A DNA stretch of 39,850 bases from Lysobacterales bacterium (GTDB lineage Bacteria; Pseudomonadota; Gammaproteobacteria; Xanthomonadales; SZUA-36): the NCBI GenBank assembly GCA_013002505.1, contig JABDJL010000077.1, positions 1-39,850 of the forward strand, written 5' to 3'. The notes below the pieces were generated by a model. It saw only the letters and a program-made list of their open reading frames with translations. It was not told the origin of the DNA and did no database searches. Positions 25,790-33,705 of this stretch are shown here, piece by piece. Within the stretch, counting starts at the first letter, position 1. Every line of letters starts with the position of its first letter. A program made the position numbers and the translations under genes.

Positions 25790-25819
25790 CTGACCGGCCG
25801 GCTGAATCCGGCCGGTCAG
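25790..25819 (-). terminator. Strong GC hairpin after the MscS gene
   Basis: CTGACCGGCCGG (25790-25801) pairs perfectly with CCGGCCGGTCAG (25808-25819) around a 6-base loop, 14 bases after the MscS stop. No T run follows, so termination may be partial, or it may protect the 3' end of the mRNA. Confidence 0.65.
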
Positions 25820-25833
25820 CATGAGCGGATATA

Positions 25834-26715
25834 TCAGGCCGCCTCGGCCTGGTCGTTATTCTCAGCCTGGTGCAAAGAAAGTGGCTCGTTGAAAGTCAGG
25901 GTCCGGTATGGGAACGGAATCTCGATTCCTTCCTCGTCCAGCGCGGACTTGACCGATGAAATCACTTCGTCCCGCGAGCGCCGCTCCGAAAGGGGATCTG
26001 ATTCCGTCCACCAGGCGACCTCGAAGTTGACACTACTGTCAGCGAACTCGTTGGCAAATACCTGTACTGGTTCGTCGTCAGATACAGAACCGCACGACGT
26101 CACGGCGGATTCGATCACCGCCCTGCAACTGTCCACGTCCTCGTGATAAGCCACACCACAAATAATGCTGATGCGCCGCAGTTCGGCGTGGGTCTGAATT
26201 TGAACCGGGTTCTTGAATAGCATCGCATTGGGCAATGTCACGGCCTCACCATTGACCTGGCGAAGACGCGTATCTCGTACCGTAATATCCAGTACGCGGC
26301 CAAAGATACCTTCACATTCCACGAAATCCCCGATCCGGAACGGCTCGCGAAGCAAGATCAACATACCGGCGATGAAGTTTTCAAAAATATCCTTGAACGC
26401 AAACCCGATCGCAATGGATCCAAGTCCCAGGGCGGACAACAGCTTGCCCGGAGTGACACTCGGAAACGCAACGACCACCGCGATCAACAGCCCGGCAGAC
26501 CAGATGCCGATATTGGCCATCTTTTTCAGCAGGATTCGTAGCGATTCCCGGGGTTCCGTCCGGGCAAGGACCCTGGTCAGTACCCTGGCCATTACCGCAG
26601 CAGCGACCCAGGTCAGAACCAGGATCGTAACGGCAATGCCAAGGGCAGGCAGATGCTCCACTGCTGAAACCAGCAGTGCGTTCAATCTTTCGGTCAAAAT
26701 GTCGATGAATTCCAT
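25834..26715 (-). CDS. MscS-family mechanosensitive ion channel
   Basis: 293 residues. Three membrane helices lie in the first 120 residues, and the pore-lining third is the Gly/Ala-rich GKLLSALGLGSIAIGFAFKD. The beta domain follows: IFENFIAGMLILLREPFRIGDFVECEGIFGRVLDITVRDTRLRQ, then VTLPNAMLFKNPVQ, and a C-terminal mixed domain. It releases solutes on hypo-osmotic shock in the inner membrane. The start at 26715 follows AAGGAAAG by 5 bases. A terminator separates it from the BON gene upstream, so it has its own promoter. Its place next to other stress genes fits an osmotic role. Confidence 0.93.
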   Translation of the reverse strand: MEFIDILTERLNALLVSAVEHLPALGIAVTILVLTWVAAAVMARVLTRVLARTEPRESLRILLKKMANIGIWSAGLLIAVVVAFPSVTPGKLLSALGLGSIAIGFAFKDIFENFIAGMLILLREPFRIGDFVECEGIFGRVLDITVRDTRLRQVNGEAVTLPNAMLFKNPVQIQTHAELRRISIICGVAYHEDVDSCRAVIESAVTSCGSVSDDEPVQVFANEFADSSVNFEVAWWTESDPLSERRSRDEVISSVKSALDEEGIEIPFPYRTLTFNEPLSLHQAENNDQAEAA

Positions 26716-26780
26716 CGGCTTTCCTTTTCAGTTTCGGGCGGATGTCTCAAAAGTGGCGGCTTCCGATTCCTGGGGACCAT

Positions 26781-26809
26781 AAAAAAACGGGGGTGGAATC
26801 CCACCCCCG
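26781..26809 (-). terminator. Terminator of the BON-domain gene
   Basis: CGGGGGTGG (26788-26796) pairs with CCACCCCCG (26801-26809) around AATC. On the minus strand seven T residues follow. It lies 14 bases after the stop at 26823. Confidence 0.92.
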
Positions 26810-26822
26810 CTTGTTGCCGTAG

Positions 26823-27437
26823 TTATGACTGGCTGGCGACCTTCAGGCGATTTTCTACATTGGATACGCCTTCGGCATTTTCAGCCACGCGCTCGGCGAG
26901 TTCACGCTCCTGTTCGGAGCCGACTTCGCCGTTGAGCACCACGGTTCCATCAACGGTATCAACATTGATTGCCAGGCCTTCGGTGCTGTCGTTGGCAAGT
27001 AACGCGAACTTGACGCGCGCAGAGGTCGTGGCGTCATTGAAATGGGTGCCGAATTCGCTGGCCATTTTTTCAGCTGCATTTTTTTGCTTGGTTGGTTCGG
27101 TCACAGTCAGTTCATTGCGAACCTCATTTACACCGTCAATACCCAAGGCAATTTCTTCGGCCAAGTCCCGGTCAATTTCTGAACTCACGGAACCCCTGAG
27201 CGTCACCGTGCCCTTGCTGACCCCGGTATCAATGTCAAAAGGGTTCAGGTACTGGCTGAGCGAGTATGACGCTTCAATCTTGCCATCAATCCATGCGTCG
27301 TGCATTTCACCCTTCCAGTTTGCTTTTTCATGGCCACCATCACCGGCCATTACCGCGGCACTGAAGCCGGCAGTCAGGGCTGTGGTCGCAATGGCAGCGA
27401 TCATAGTTCGATACATTTTTTTACGATTCATATTCAT
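26823..27437 (-). CDS. Periplasmic protein with two BON domains (OsmY-like)
   Basis: 204 residues. A signal peptide ends around residue 31 (SAAVMAGD). BON domain 1 covers about 47-113 (GTVTLRGSVSSEIDRDLAEEIALGIDGVNEV) and domain 2 about 134-201 (GTVVLNGEVGSEQERELAERVAENAEGVSNV). OsmY-type proteins are periplasmic and induced by osmotic and envelope stress; BON domains are thought to bind phospholipid. The start at 27437 has GGAG 6 bases upstream; an ATG at 27431 is also possible. It is the last gene of a probable unit after PRC-barrel and DUF1328 genes, 102 bases downstream, and ends in a strong terminator. Confidence 0.9.
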   Translation of the reverse strand: MNMNRKKMYRTMIAAIATTALTAGFSAAVMAGDGGHEKANWKGEMHDAWIDGKIEASYSLSQYLNPFDIDTGVSKGTVTLRGSVSSEIDRDLAEEIALGIDGVNEVRNELTVTEPTKQKNAAEKMASEFGTHFNDATTSARVKFALLANDSTEGLAINVDTVDGTVVLNGEVGSEQERELAERVAENAEGVSNVENRLKVASQS

Positions 27438-27539
27438 TAGCATCTCCAGTTTTGAAAGAATTTCAGAAAAGATAATCAAGTCAGTGGTTTGCACAGAGCA
27501 TTAACAGGCCTAGATTTGACCGTCATGCCCCGCTCGCCG

Positions 27540-27713
27540 TCAGACGGGCGGCCTGCCGCGAAGCGCATTGGCCACAAGGGAAATGACCAACAGCACCAGG
27601 AATACGTAGAACAGTATTTTTGCGATTCCGGCGGCTGCACCGGCAATTCCGGTAAACCCCAGTACACCCGATATCAAAGCGATAACCAAAAACGTAATAA
27701 TCCAGGAAAGCAT
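27540..27713 (-). CDS. DUF1328 (YtjA-like) small membrane protein
   Basis: 57 residues with two hydrophobic helices: [20 protein letters not shown], then [13 protein letters not shown] and [20 protein letters not shown]. This is the full DUF1328/YtjA pattern. It is a small inner-membrane protein of unknown function, often found with stress genes. The ATG is 4 bases after the PRC-barrel stop, and its ribosome site (AGGAGG) lies in the last codons of that gene, so they are co-translated. Confidence 0.92.
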   Translation of the reverse strand: MLSWIITFLVIALISGVLGFTGIAGAAAGIAKILFYVFLVLLVISLVANALRGRPPV

Positions 27714-27717
27714 TGAT

Positions 27718-27996
27718 TCATTCCTCCTCGTTGCGCTCAGTCACGCGTTTAAGGGTTGCGGAACTGACATCCAGCTCCAGTTTTCCTTCAGTCAGCGTGA
27801 ACTGGCTCCAGGGTATTTCGATCAGGGCCACCCTGGTTTCACCCGCGGTCAACATCGCTAAACGTATGCGGTCGACCCGGCCGGGGTCCGATTGAATAAT
27901 GACATCGTCTACCCGGCCTAGCAGTTCGCCGTTTCGCCCATACACCTTTCGGTAATAAATCTCTGACAGTTCAAGCCATTCTTGACCGGGCGTCAT
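27718..27996 (-). CDS. PRC-barrel domain protein
   Basis: 92 residues forming a single PRC-barrel-like domain: [31 protein letters not shown], then [23 protein letters not shown]. No signal peptide or membrane helix is seen. Such domains occur in photosynthetic reaction centres, RimM and small stress-linked proteins; no reaction is known. AAAGGAG is 14 bases before the ATG, rather far. It begins the PRC-DUF1328-BON unit, behind a sigma54-like promoter candidate. Confidence 0.8.
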   Translation of the reverse strand: MTPGQEWLELSEIYYRKVYGRNGELLGRVDDVIIQSDPGRVDRIRLAMLTAGETRVALIEIPWSQFTLTEGKLELDVSSATLKRVTERNEEE

Positions 27997-28042
27997 GGGT
28001 TGTTTTCGTACTCCTTTCGACTACTGCTTACGGTTTAATTAA

Positions 28043-28093
28043 TTCAATAAGTATGCCAATAGAGTATAACTATCTGATATGAATATACTTATT
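28043..28093 (-). promoter_or_regulatory. Candidate sigma54 promoter and inverted repeat before the PRC-barrel gene
   Basis: On the minus strand TTGGCATACTTATTGAA (28059-28043) has the -24 GG and the correct spacing of a sigma54 promoter, but GA in place of GC at -12. Transcription would start near 28030, 34 bases before the ATG. AATAAGTAT (28046-28054) and ATACTTATT (28085-28093) form a perfect 9-base inverted repeat overlapping it. The 27997-28215 interval is very AT-rich and otherwise holds nothing gene-like. The regulator just upstream is of the sigma54-activator class. Confidence 0.4.
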
Positions 28094-28215
28094 TAGTATA
28101 AAATGCTGTTTGACAATGAAAAATACGAAAGGCGCCATGCCCAAAAGAAACGCCCTGTGTAGCAAAAGGAAACAGCGCTAAGTATTAAAATGAAAAGCGG
28201 CAGTGTTGGGTCGGC

Positions 28216-29556
28216 CTAGAGGTCTATCTCGTAGTCCTTGAGGCGCGCGTACAGCGTTTTCGGGCTGATTCCCAGGGTGCGCGCTGTTTTACGCTTATTG
28301 CCATTGCATTGCTTAAGCGTCTGGACAATCATCGCGCGTTCGACTTCTTCCAGCGACTGACCCGCCAGTTGATTTACCGCGGTTGAAGGCTCTGAAACCG
28401 AAGCAGACGGAAGTTCGCCGGGCAGATCCTCTGGCAGAATCTGCTCACCTGCCATCAGGTATGCCTGCGCCACCACATTTGCGAGTTCGCGCACATTCCC
28501 CGGCCAGTGACGAAGGCGCAATAAATCCAGGGCTTCGGTGGAAAAAACCTTGGTTTGGCCATGGCTTGAAATTTCCCGGTCAAGAAAGTGCTTAGCCAGC
28601 AGCTCCACGTCTCCCCCTCGCTCGCGCAAAGGCGGCAGATTGATGGGAAACTGGCCGATACGGTAGAAAAGATCTTCACGAAGCACGCCGTCAGCCAGTG
28701 CTGCGGCCGGTTCCCGGTTGCAAGCGGATATGAGCCGGAAGTCCGAATGGTCGGTTTGCTCGGAGCCCAGGCGCTGATACTCCCCGGTTTCGAGGACACG
28801 CAGCAGCTTGACCTGCAGGGCTTCGGGCATCTCGGTGACTTCGTCGAGAAATAATGTCCCGCCGCAAGATCTCTGAAAGACACCATCACGCGGCTGGTCA
28901 GCGCCAGTGAACGCGCCCTTCACATGCCCGAACAATTCGCTCTCTGCAAGGTCTTCAGGCACTGCGCCCGAATTCATTGCAACAAACGGTCCGTCTGCCC
29001 TTTCCGACAGCGCGTGAATCGTTCGCGATACCAGTTCTTTGCCGGTACCACTCTCCCCGAACAAAAGCACGGAGGCATTGGAAATGGCGGCTTTTCGTAT
29101 TAAACGGTAAACGCGCCGCATGGCAGGCGATTCACCGACCAGCAATCCGCGGCCACTGTCATGCACCGACTTGCGCTCGGTGTGCCGTTCGACCGCTTCA
29201 ATGTAGGCTTGGAGTTTCGAATCGAGGGCGCCAGGGTCGAGAGGATCATTAAATTGTTGAGCAACATTCAGCGCATCGAGGTTTTTCTTCGCTCGCCGGT
29301 TATCGTCCGGAACCACCGCGTAAATCTCGATCAACCCGGCAAATGGTTCTTGATTCAGTATTCGCAAAAGCTTGGGCATTCTGCGAGACATCACGGTAGC
29401 GCCCAGAAAAAGCACATCGGGCATTTTCCGCAACAGCAGATCCCGGCCCCGCGAATGCCGGTCCGCGGTATCCACGGTGAAGCCGTGATTGCGGAACACC
29501 TCGGCATTCGACAGCAGGGATTCTTTGGCCTTGTCAATCAGCAATGCGTGCGGCAT
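28216..29556 (-). CDS. Sigma54-dependent AAA+ transcriptional activator with degenerate receiver domain
   Basis: 446 residues. An N-terminal receiver-like domain (1-125) is followed by an AAA+ domain: Walker A GESGTGKE (167-174), GAFTGA loop (214-219) that contacts sigma54, Walker B TLFLDEV (234-240), and the WPGNVREL sensor II region. A Fis-type helix-turn-helix ends the protein (LKQCNGNKRKTARTLGISPKTLYARLKDY). In the receiver, the site of the phosphorylated Asp reads PDVLFLGATVM, with Gly52, and the acidic pair is reduced to LLIDK. Phosphorylation is therefore unlikely. ATG 29556 is preferred because AGAGGGG lies 6 bases before it. Its probable target is the PRC-DUF1328-BON unit. Confidence 0.92.
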   Translation of the reverse strand: MPHALLIDKAKESLLSNAEVFRNHGFTVDTADRHSRGRDLLLRKMPDVLFLGATVMSRRMPKLLRILNQEPFAGLIEIYAVVPDDNRRAKKNLDALNVAQQFNDPLDPGALDSKLQAYIEAVERHTERKSVHDSGRGLLVGESPAMRRVYRLIRKAAISNASVLLFGESGTGKELVSRTIHALSERADGPFVAMNSGAVPEDLAESELFGHVKGAFTGADQPRDGVFQRSCGGTLFLDEVTEMPEALQVKLLRVLETGEYQRLGSEQTDHSDFRLISACNREPAAALADGVLREDLFYRIGQFPINLPPLRERGGDVELLAKHFLDREISSHGQTKVFSTEALDLLRLRHWPGNVRELANVVAQAYLMAGEQILPEDLPGELPSASVSEPSTAVNQLAGQSLEEVERAMIVQTLKQCNGNKRKTARTLGISPKTLYARLKDYEIDL

Positions 29557-29816
29557 TGCCATCCCCTCTGTTCTTTACAGTCCAAATGACCCTCCGGCGG
29601 TAAGCCAGGACATAAGAATTCAAGAGTTTAGCAATCAACGGCCAATAAATGCGGAAAATTTATGCATCATTCTCCAAGCCGTCTGACTGCCTTGCAATGG
29701 CTGGCCAACAGCCAGTGGCAGCAAGGTGCAATTTAATGATGATGAAACCCGCTGGGGCCGTTTCCGGGCCTTGTTTTTGCGCGCGTCACGCAGGGCTCTT
29801 AGTCAACTGACCATGT
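29557..29816. other. Intergenic region with a hairpin
   Basis: 260 bases without a gene. A compound hairpin lies at 29690-29726: CCTTGC/GCAAGG outside and TGGCTG/CAGCCA inside. It may be the processed end of the gene stopping at 29817, although no T run follows. Nothing else was recognised. Confidence 0.5.
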
Positions 29817-31112
29817 TTACTGCATCGCTTCGCATAACGCCACGTTGTCATCCAGCACCCGTGTTGCCGTAAATGACCCGGACAGGCCGATTGACGGGAA
29901 GTCATAAGTGACCAGGGCTTCGTTGCAGGAAATGAACTCGATGGTGATGGTCCCGTAATTCGGTGTTTGCGAGCCGAGCGGATCGGATCCGTTGAAAATC
30001 CCACCCGTGGTCAACTCGGCAGTCAGCGTCGCCAGATTGCCTTCCCAACCGCCCAGGGCCGTGACCCAGCGCTGATCGAATGCACCGAATGTGGCCGTAT
30101 CAGGCCCCGCCGGCACGATCGAGTCAAATGTGAACCAGGCCAGGAAAATAGCCTCCAGGGCCTCGAATACCGTGAAAAACATGCCCTGGAACGGCGCCTC
30201 GGTAGATACCCAGGCGTCGTTCAGTCCTGCGTTGATACTGATGCCGGTAGAACCTCCTTGAATGACATAGGCGTAAATTGCACCTGAATTCAATGCGTTG
30301 ATGGGCTGGGCGACCAGAAAATAGGTCTTTTCCGACTCGACGTTGAACTGTCCGACCTCGTCGAATTCAGCAATTTTGTTCAGATTCGGCTGGGCCGGGT
30401 CGAATGCACCTTCATAAACGCGCAACTTCATGTTGGACTGGTAAAAGGCGCCCGCGTCACTGTAAAGCAAGGTGCCGTCAGGGAATTGCAGGGGCCCGCT
30501 GTTGTCGTATTCCAACTCACCGTCCCCCAGGTCCGCGCGGGGATCGAGCAACCCGAAATCATCGAAGGTGTACGCCGGAAGCTCGACAAATCCGCTGCCT
30601 GTCACGGTTCCGAACCCCCGGATGACGACGTAGAAGTCACCGACTTGCCGTTCACAGGATTCCTGTACAACCAGGATATAGTTGGTGTCGGCGTTCAGAA
30701 ACAGCTGCCCGCCCTCATTGTGACCACCAACGATATTTTCACTGACTTCGTTGGGATTGAAAGAATCCTGGAACACGCCGGTTGCCACATCCACCCAGTT
30801 TCCTGCATTCAGGGCGTCAAATTCCGGATCGGGAGTGACCTGTGGATTCTCTTTCGGGTGGGGCCTGGCGGCACGCTCTCCCGGGTCGGAAATGTAATAG
30901 GTGCCACTGGCGCTGACCTGGAAAGGCCCAAATGTCTTGTAACCGAGCAAATTCACCGGGTTGTCGCACAAAAAGCCCTGGTCGATGATGCCTGCTGCAG
31001 TCGGCTCGGAGCCATTGAAGCTGCCGGTGAAGGCCGCATGATTAAATTGCGCGAACGCGCTGTCACCTGCAAGCAACATGAGGATTACAATAGCAGTTCG
31101 AATAGACATCAT
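29817..31112 (-). CDS. Exported protein of unknown function carrying the shared INAGLNDAW C-terminal domain
   Basis: About 431 residues from ATG 31112 (31109 is equally possible). A signal peptide (RTAIVILMLLAGDSAFA) is followed by two beta-rich segments: GPFQVSASGTYYISD with DTNYILVVQESCERQVGDFYVVIRG, and NMKLRVYEGAFDP with KTYFLVAQPIN, both resembling secreted pre-peptidase-type sandwich modules. The last 141 residues match the C-terminal domain of the esterase at 14769-16061 (86 of 140 identical by eye), with two conserved cysteines. No catalytic motif is seen. No clear ribosome site precedes the start, so the start is uncertain. It is divergent from the cytochrome c gene. Confidence 0.75.
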   Translation of the reverse strand: MMSIRTAIVILMLLAGDSAFAQFNHAAFTGSFNGSEPTAAGIIDQGFLCDNPVNLLGYKTFGPFQVSASGTYYISDPGERAARPHPKENPQVTPDPEFDALNAGNWVDVATGVFQDSFNPNEVSENIVGGHNEGGQLFLNADTNYILVVQESCERQVGDFYVVIRGFGTVTGSGFVELPAYTFDDFGLLDPRADLGDGELEYDNSGPLQFPDGTLLYSDAGAFYQSNMKLRVYEGAFDPAQPNLNKIAEFDEVGQFNVESEKTYFLVAQPINALNSGAIYAYVIQGGSTGISINAGLNDAWVSTEAPFQGMFFTVFEALEAIFLAWFTFDSIVPAGPDTATFGAFDQRWVTALGGWEGNLATLTAELTTGGIFNGSDPLGSQTPNYGTITIEFISCNEALVTYDFPSIGLSGSFTATRVLDDNVALCEAMQ

Positions 31113-31229
31113 GATTCGTGCTGGACGGTTAAGCTGCTTTTTAAGAGCATAGAACAAGAATGGGTGTTTTGCTTTTGACCACATCGGGCAGTCGCCCGAG
31201 CATGGCAGCGGGCCGCTGGGAGGACGAGA

Positions 31230-32051
31230 ATGAAAAAATGGCTAAAGCGTATCGGGCTGGGTTTGCTCGGGCTGACCGTCCTGGTGGTCACCACGATTTA
31301 TATTGGCGGCGAAATCATCATCAATCGTACGTATGAGCCCGAAGCGCAAAACCTGCTGACGTCCTCGCGGCCTGATGTCATCTCCGAAGGTGAAAGGCTA
31401 GCTAAAATTTACGGCTGCTCTGAGGGTTGTCATGGCAAGGATATGGAAGGCCAGGTATTTTTCGAACAGGCGTTCCTGGCGAAAATCATTGCCCCAAATT
31501 TGACCCGTGCCGTTGAACAGTATTCAACCGCCGAACTGGAAGCAATCGTCCGACAAGGCATCAAGCCGGATGGCAAGAGTGTTTTGGGCATGCCATCGGC
31601 GAGTTTTTCTTACCTGACCGATAACGACCTGTCGTCAATCCTGGCGTTTATCAGTTCTTCCCCAAAAATTAATCATGATCCGGGCGAGTCCAGTTTCGGC
31701 CTGCTGGCAAGGCTCGGCCTGTTGACCGGGCAGTATCGGCCGGGCGCGAAAGAAGTTGAGTCGATACAGGCCGGTGTGAACACCAGCTCATCGGCTGGGA
31801 TGGGAAAGGGCGAATATCTTGCCATCACGGCTTGCAGTGAATGTCACGGCTTGCAGCTTGAGGGCGACTTTGGCCCCAACCTGGCCATTGCCAAAGCTTA
31901 TGACCTGGAAGCGTTCACCGCGCTGATGCGCGATGGCAAGTCCGTGGGTGGAAATGAACTGGACCTGATGGTCCTGGTCTCGCAAAAACGTTTCATTCAT
32001 TTAACAGACCATGAAATAGAAGCGCTGCACGGCTTTTTGCAGTCACGATAA
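31230..32051 (+). CDS. Membrane-anchored diheme cytochrome c with an atypical CX3CH motif
   Basis: 273 residues. One N-terminal membrane helix (about 8-28) is followed by two cytochrome c domains. The first has CSEGCH (63-68), three residues between the cysteines in place of two, with a likely Met ligand at 121 (GMPSASF). The second has a normal CSECH (202-206). It would transfer electrons on the periplasmic side, with partners unknown. GGAGG lies 7 bases before the ATG. It is not adjacent to an oxidase or dehydrogenase gene. Confidence 0.88.
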   Translation: MKKWLKRIGLGLLGLTVLVVTTIYIGGEIIINRTYEPEAQNLLTSSRPDVISEGERLAKIYGCSEGCHGKDMEGQVFFEQAFLAKIIAPNLTRAVEQYSTAELEAIVRQGIKPDGKSVLGMPSASFSYLTDNDLSSILAFISSSPKINHDPGESSFGLLARLGLLTGQYRPGAKEVESIQAGVNTSSSAGMGKGEYLAITACSECHGLQLEGDFGPNLAIAKAYDLEAFTALMRDGKSVGGNELDLMVLVSQKRFIHLTDHEIEALHGFLQSR

Positions 32052-32110
32052 GCGAATAAACTGACCTGCAATGATTCGTAAACCAACCACGCACCCGGAA
32101 TCAGGTGACC

Positions 32111-33625
32111 ATGTTCCAGGCTGCTGAACTGGGACAAGCCGTCTCCGATCGCGAGTTCAAGGATCGCGAACCGGACATATGGCATCGCTTGTTGATGCAG
32201 CAACAACGACTGCGGCGACAGGCCGATTCGGCCGTGTTGGTCGACTTCGCCGGCGTGCGTGGCGCGGGAAAATCAGAATGCACCAACCTGCTCAACAAGT
32301 GGATGGATGCCCGCTGGATTCATACCCATGGCTTCGACCCCGAAGTGGAGCGCGAGCGTGTGCGCCCGCGCATGTGGCGCTACTGGATGCGCCTGGCGCC
32401 ACGCGGGCAGATCGGTCTTTACCTGAGTGGACGTTACTCGCCCCTGTTGCTCGACCGCGTATTTGAGCGAATTGATCACGAGGCATTCGAGCTCAGGATC
32501 AGGCGCATCAACGTGTTCGAAAAAATGCTTGCCGATGATGGCATGCTGGTGCTCAAGTACTGGATGCACATCAGCAAAGCGCTGCAGAAAGAACGCTTGC
32601 AGAGAATTGAACAGGACCCGGACCATCACTGGCGGGTCACGGAAACGCACTGGAAACACTGGGCGCTCTATGACCGGTTTATAGAAGTCGCCGAACAAAT
32701 CATTTCACTGACCAATACAGGCCACGCGCCCTGGGAGATCGTCGAGGCCTCAGACCCCAATTACCGGGCCCTGCATGTGGGCGCTTCCCTGCACGACCAG
32801 ATGGATCGTCACATGACGCGCGTCGAGCTTCATGGCAAGTTTCGTGAGGAACTGAATCAGCAACTGGATAACGGAAATGGCGCCGGCCCTGCCGGTCCGG
32901 TGAAGACCGTCTTTGACAGCCTGGATTTTACAAAGACCCTGGAAAAAGACGACTATCAAGAACAATTGGAGCACTACCAGTCACGCCTCAGCCGCCTGCA
33001 ACACCGGGCACAGGAGAAAAAGCTTTCCACCATCTTGGTGTTCGAGGGCCCCGATGCCAGCGGCAAGGGCGGAGCAATTCGTCGAATTACAAACTGCCTT
33101 GACGCGCGCTACTTCAAAGTTCATCCGTTTGCAGCCCCGACCGATGAGGAAAGCCAGCACCATTACCTGTGGCGCTTCTGGCGCTGCATACCTCGCGACG
33201 GCCGGCTCAGCATTTTTGACCGCAGCTGGTATGGGCGGGTCCTGGTTGAGCGCGTGGAAGGTCTCGCCAGCGACGGTGAATGGCGGCGGGCATATCGCGA
33301 GATCAATGCCTTTGAGTACGAACTGGTTGACCATGGCATCGTGTTTCTGAAGTTCTGGATACATGTCAACGAAGACGAGCAGCTCGCGCGGTTCAATAAA
33401 CGCCAAAAGACACCGCACAAGCAATGGAAGCAAACCGATGAAGACTGGCGCAACCGTGAAAAGTGGCATGAATATACCGCCGCCGCCCACGACGCTATAA
33501 AGCTGACCGACACCCAGTCCTGTCCCTGGGTACTGGTCGAAGGAAACTCAAAGCAGCGTGCGCGCATCAAGGTGCTCCAGGAAGTCTGCCGGGCACTCGA
33601 AGCCACGCTGAATGAGCCGGCCTGA
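32111..33625 (+). CDS. pap: Polyphosphate:AMP phosphotransferase (tandem PPK2 domains)
   Basis: 504 residues with two PPK2 domains, the class II layout. Domain 1 (about 25-245) has Walker A GVRGAGKS (48-55), with the lid and Arg-rich RPRMWRYWMRL region. Domain 2 (about 285-500) has GPDASGKGG (about 313-321), DRSWYGRVLVERVEG, and KFWIHVNEDEQLARFNKRQKTP. The enzyme transfers phosphate from polyphosphate to AMP, giving ADP. In known members the C-terminal domain is the active one and its motifs are intact here; the N-terminal P-loop differs more. ATG 32111 is preferred over GTG 32105. It has 59 bases before it and may share the cytochrome transcript. Confidence 0.93.
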   Translation: MFQAAELGQAVSDREFKDREPDIWHRLLMQQQRLRRQADSAVLVDFAGVRGAGKSECTNLLNKWMDARWIHTHGFDPEVERERVRPRMWRYWMRLAPRGQIGLYLSGRYSPLLLDRVFERIDHEAFELRIRRINVFEKMLADDGMLVLKYWMHISKALQKERLQRIEQDPDHHWRVTETHWKHWALYDRFIEVAEQIISLTNTGHAPWEIVEASDPNYRALHVGASLHDQMDRHMTRVELHGKFREELNQQLDNGNGAGPAGPVKTVFDSLDFTKTLEKDDYQEQLEHYQSRLSRLQHRAQEKKLSTILVFEGPDASGKGGAIRRITNCLDARYFKVHPFAAPTDEESQHHYLWRFWRCIPRDGRLSIFDRSWYGRVLVERVEGLASDGEWRRAYREINAFEYELVDHGIVFLKFWIHVNEDEQLARFNKRQKTPHKQWKQTDEDWRNREKWHEYTAAAHDAIKLTDTQSCPWVLVEGNSKQRARIKVLQEVCRALEATLNEPA

Positions 33626-33705
33626 CAGCAAGGCCCAATATCAGCGGCCGTCAGGCTGGAATACCCATACCTTATCCCGTACCCTTTGCGCAGCCATCTA
33701 GAGAT

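Noticed and set aside
28137-28181. A 14-residue basic open frame with AAAGG upstream on the plus strand
   Set aside because: Too short to support from sequence alone and within a probable regulatory region; no family resemblance.
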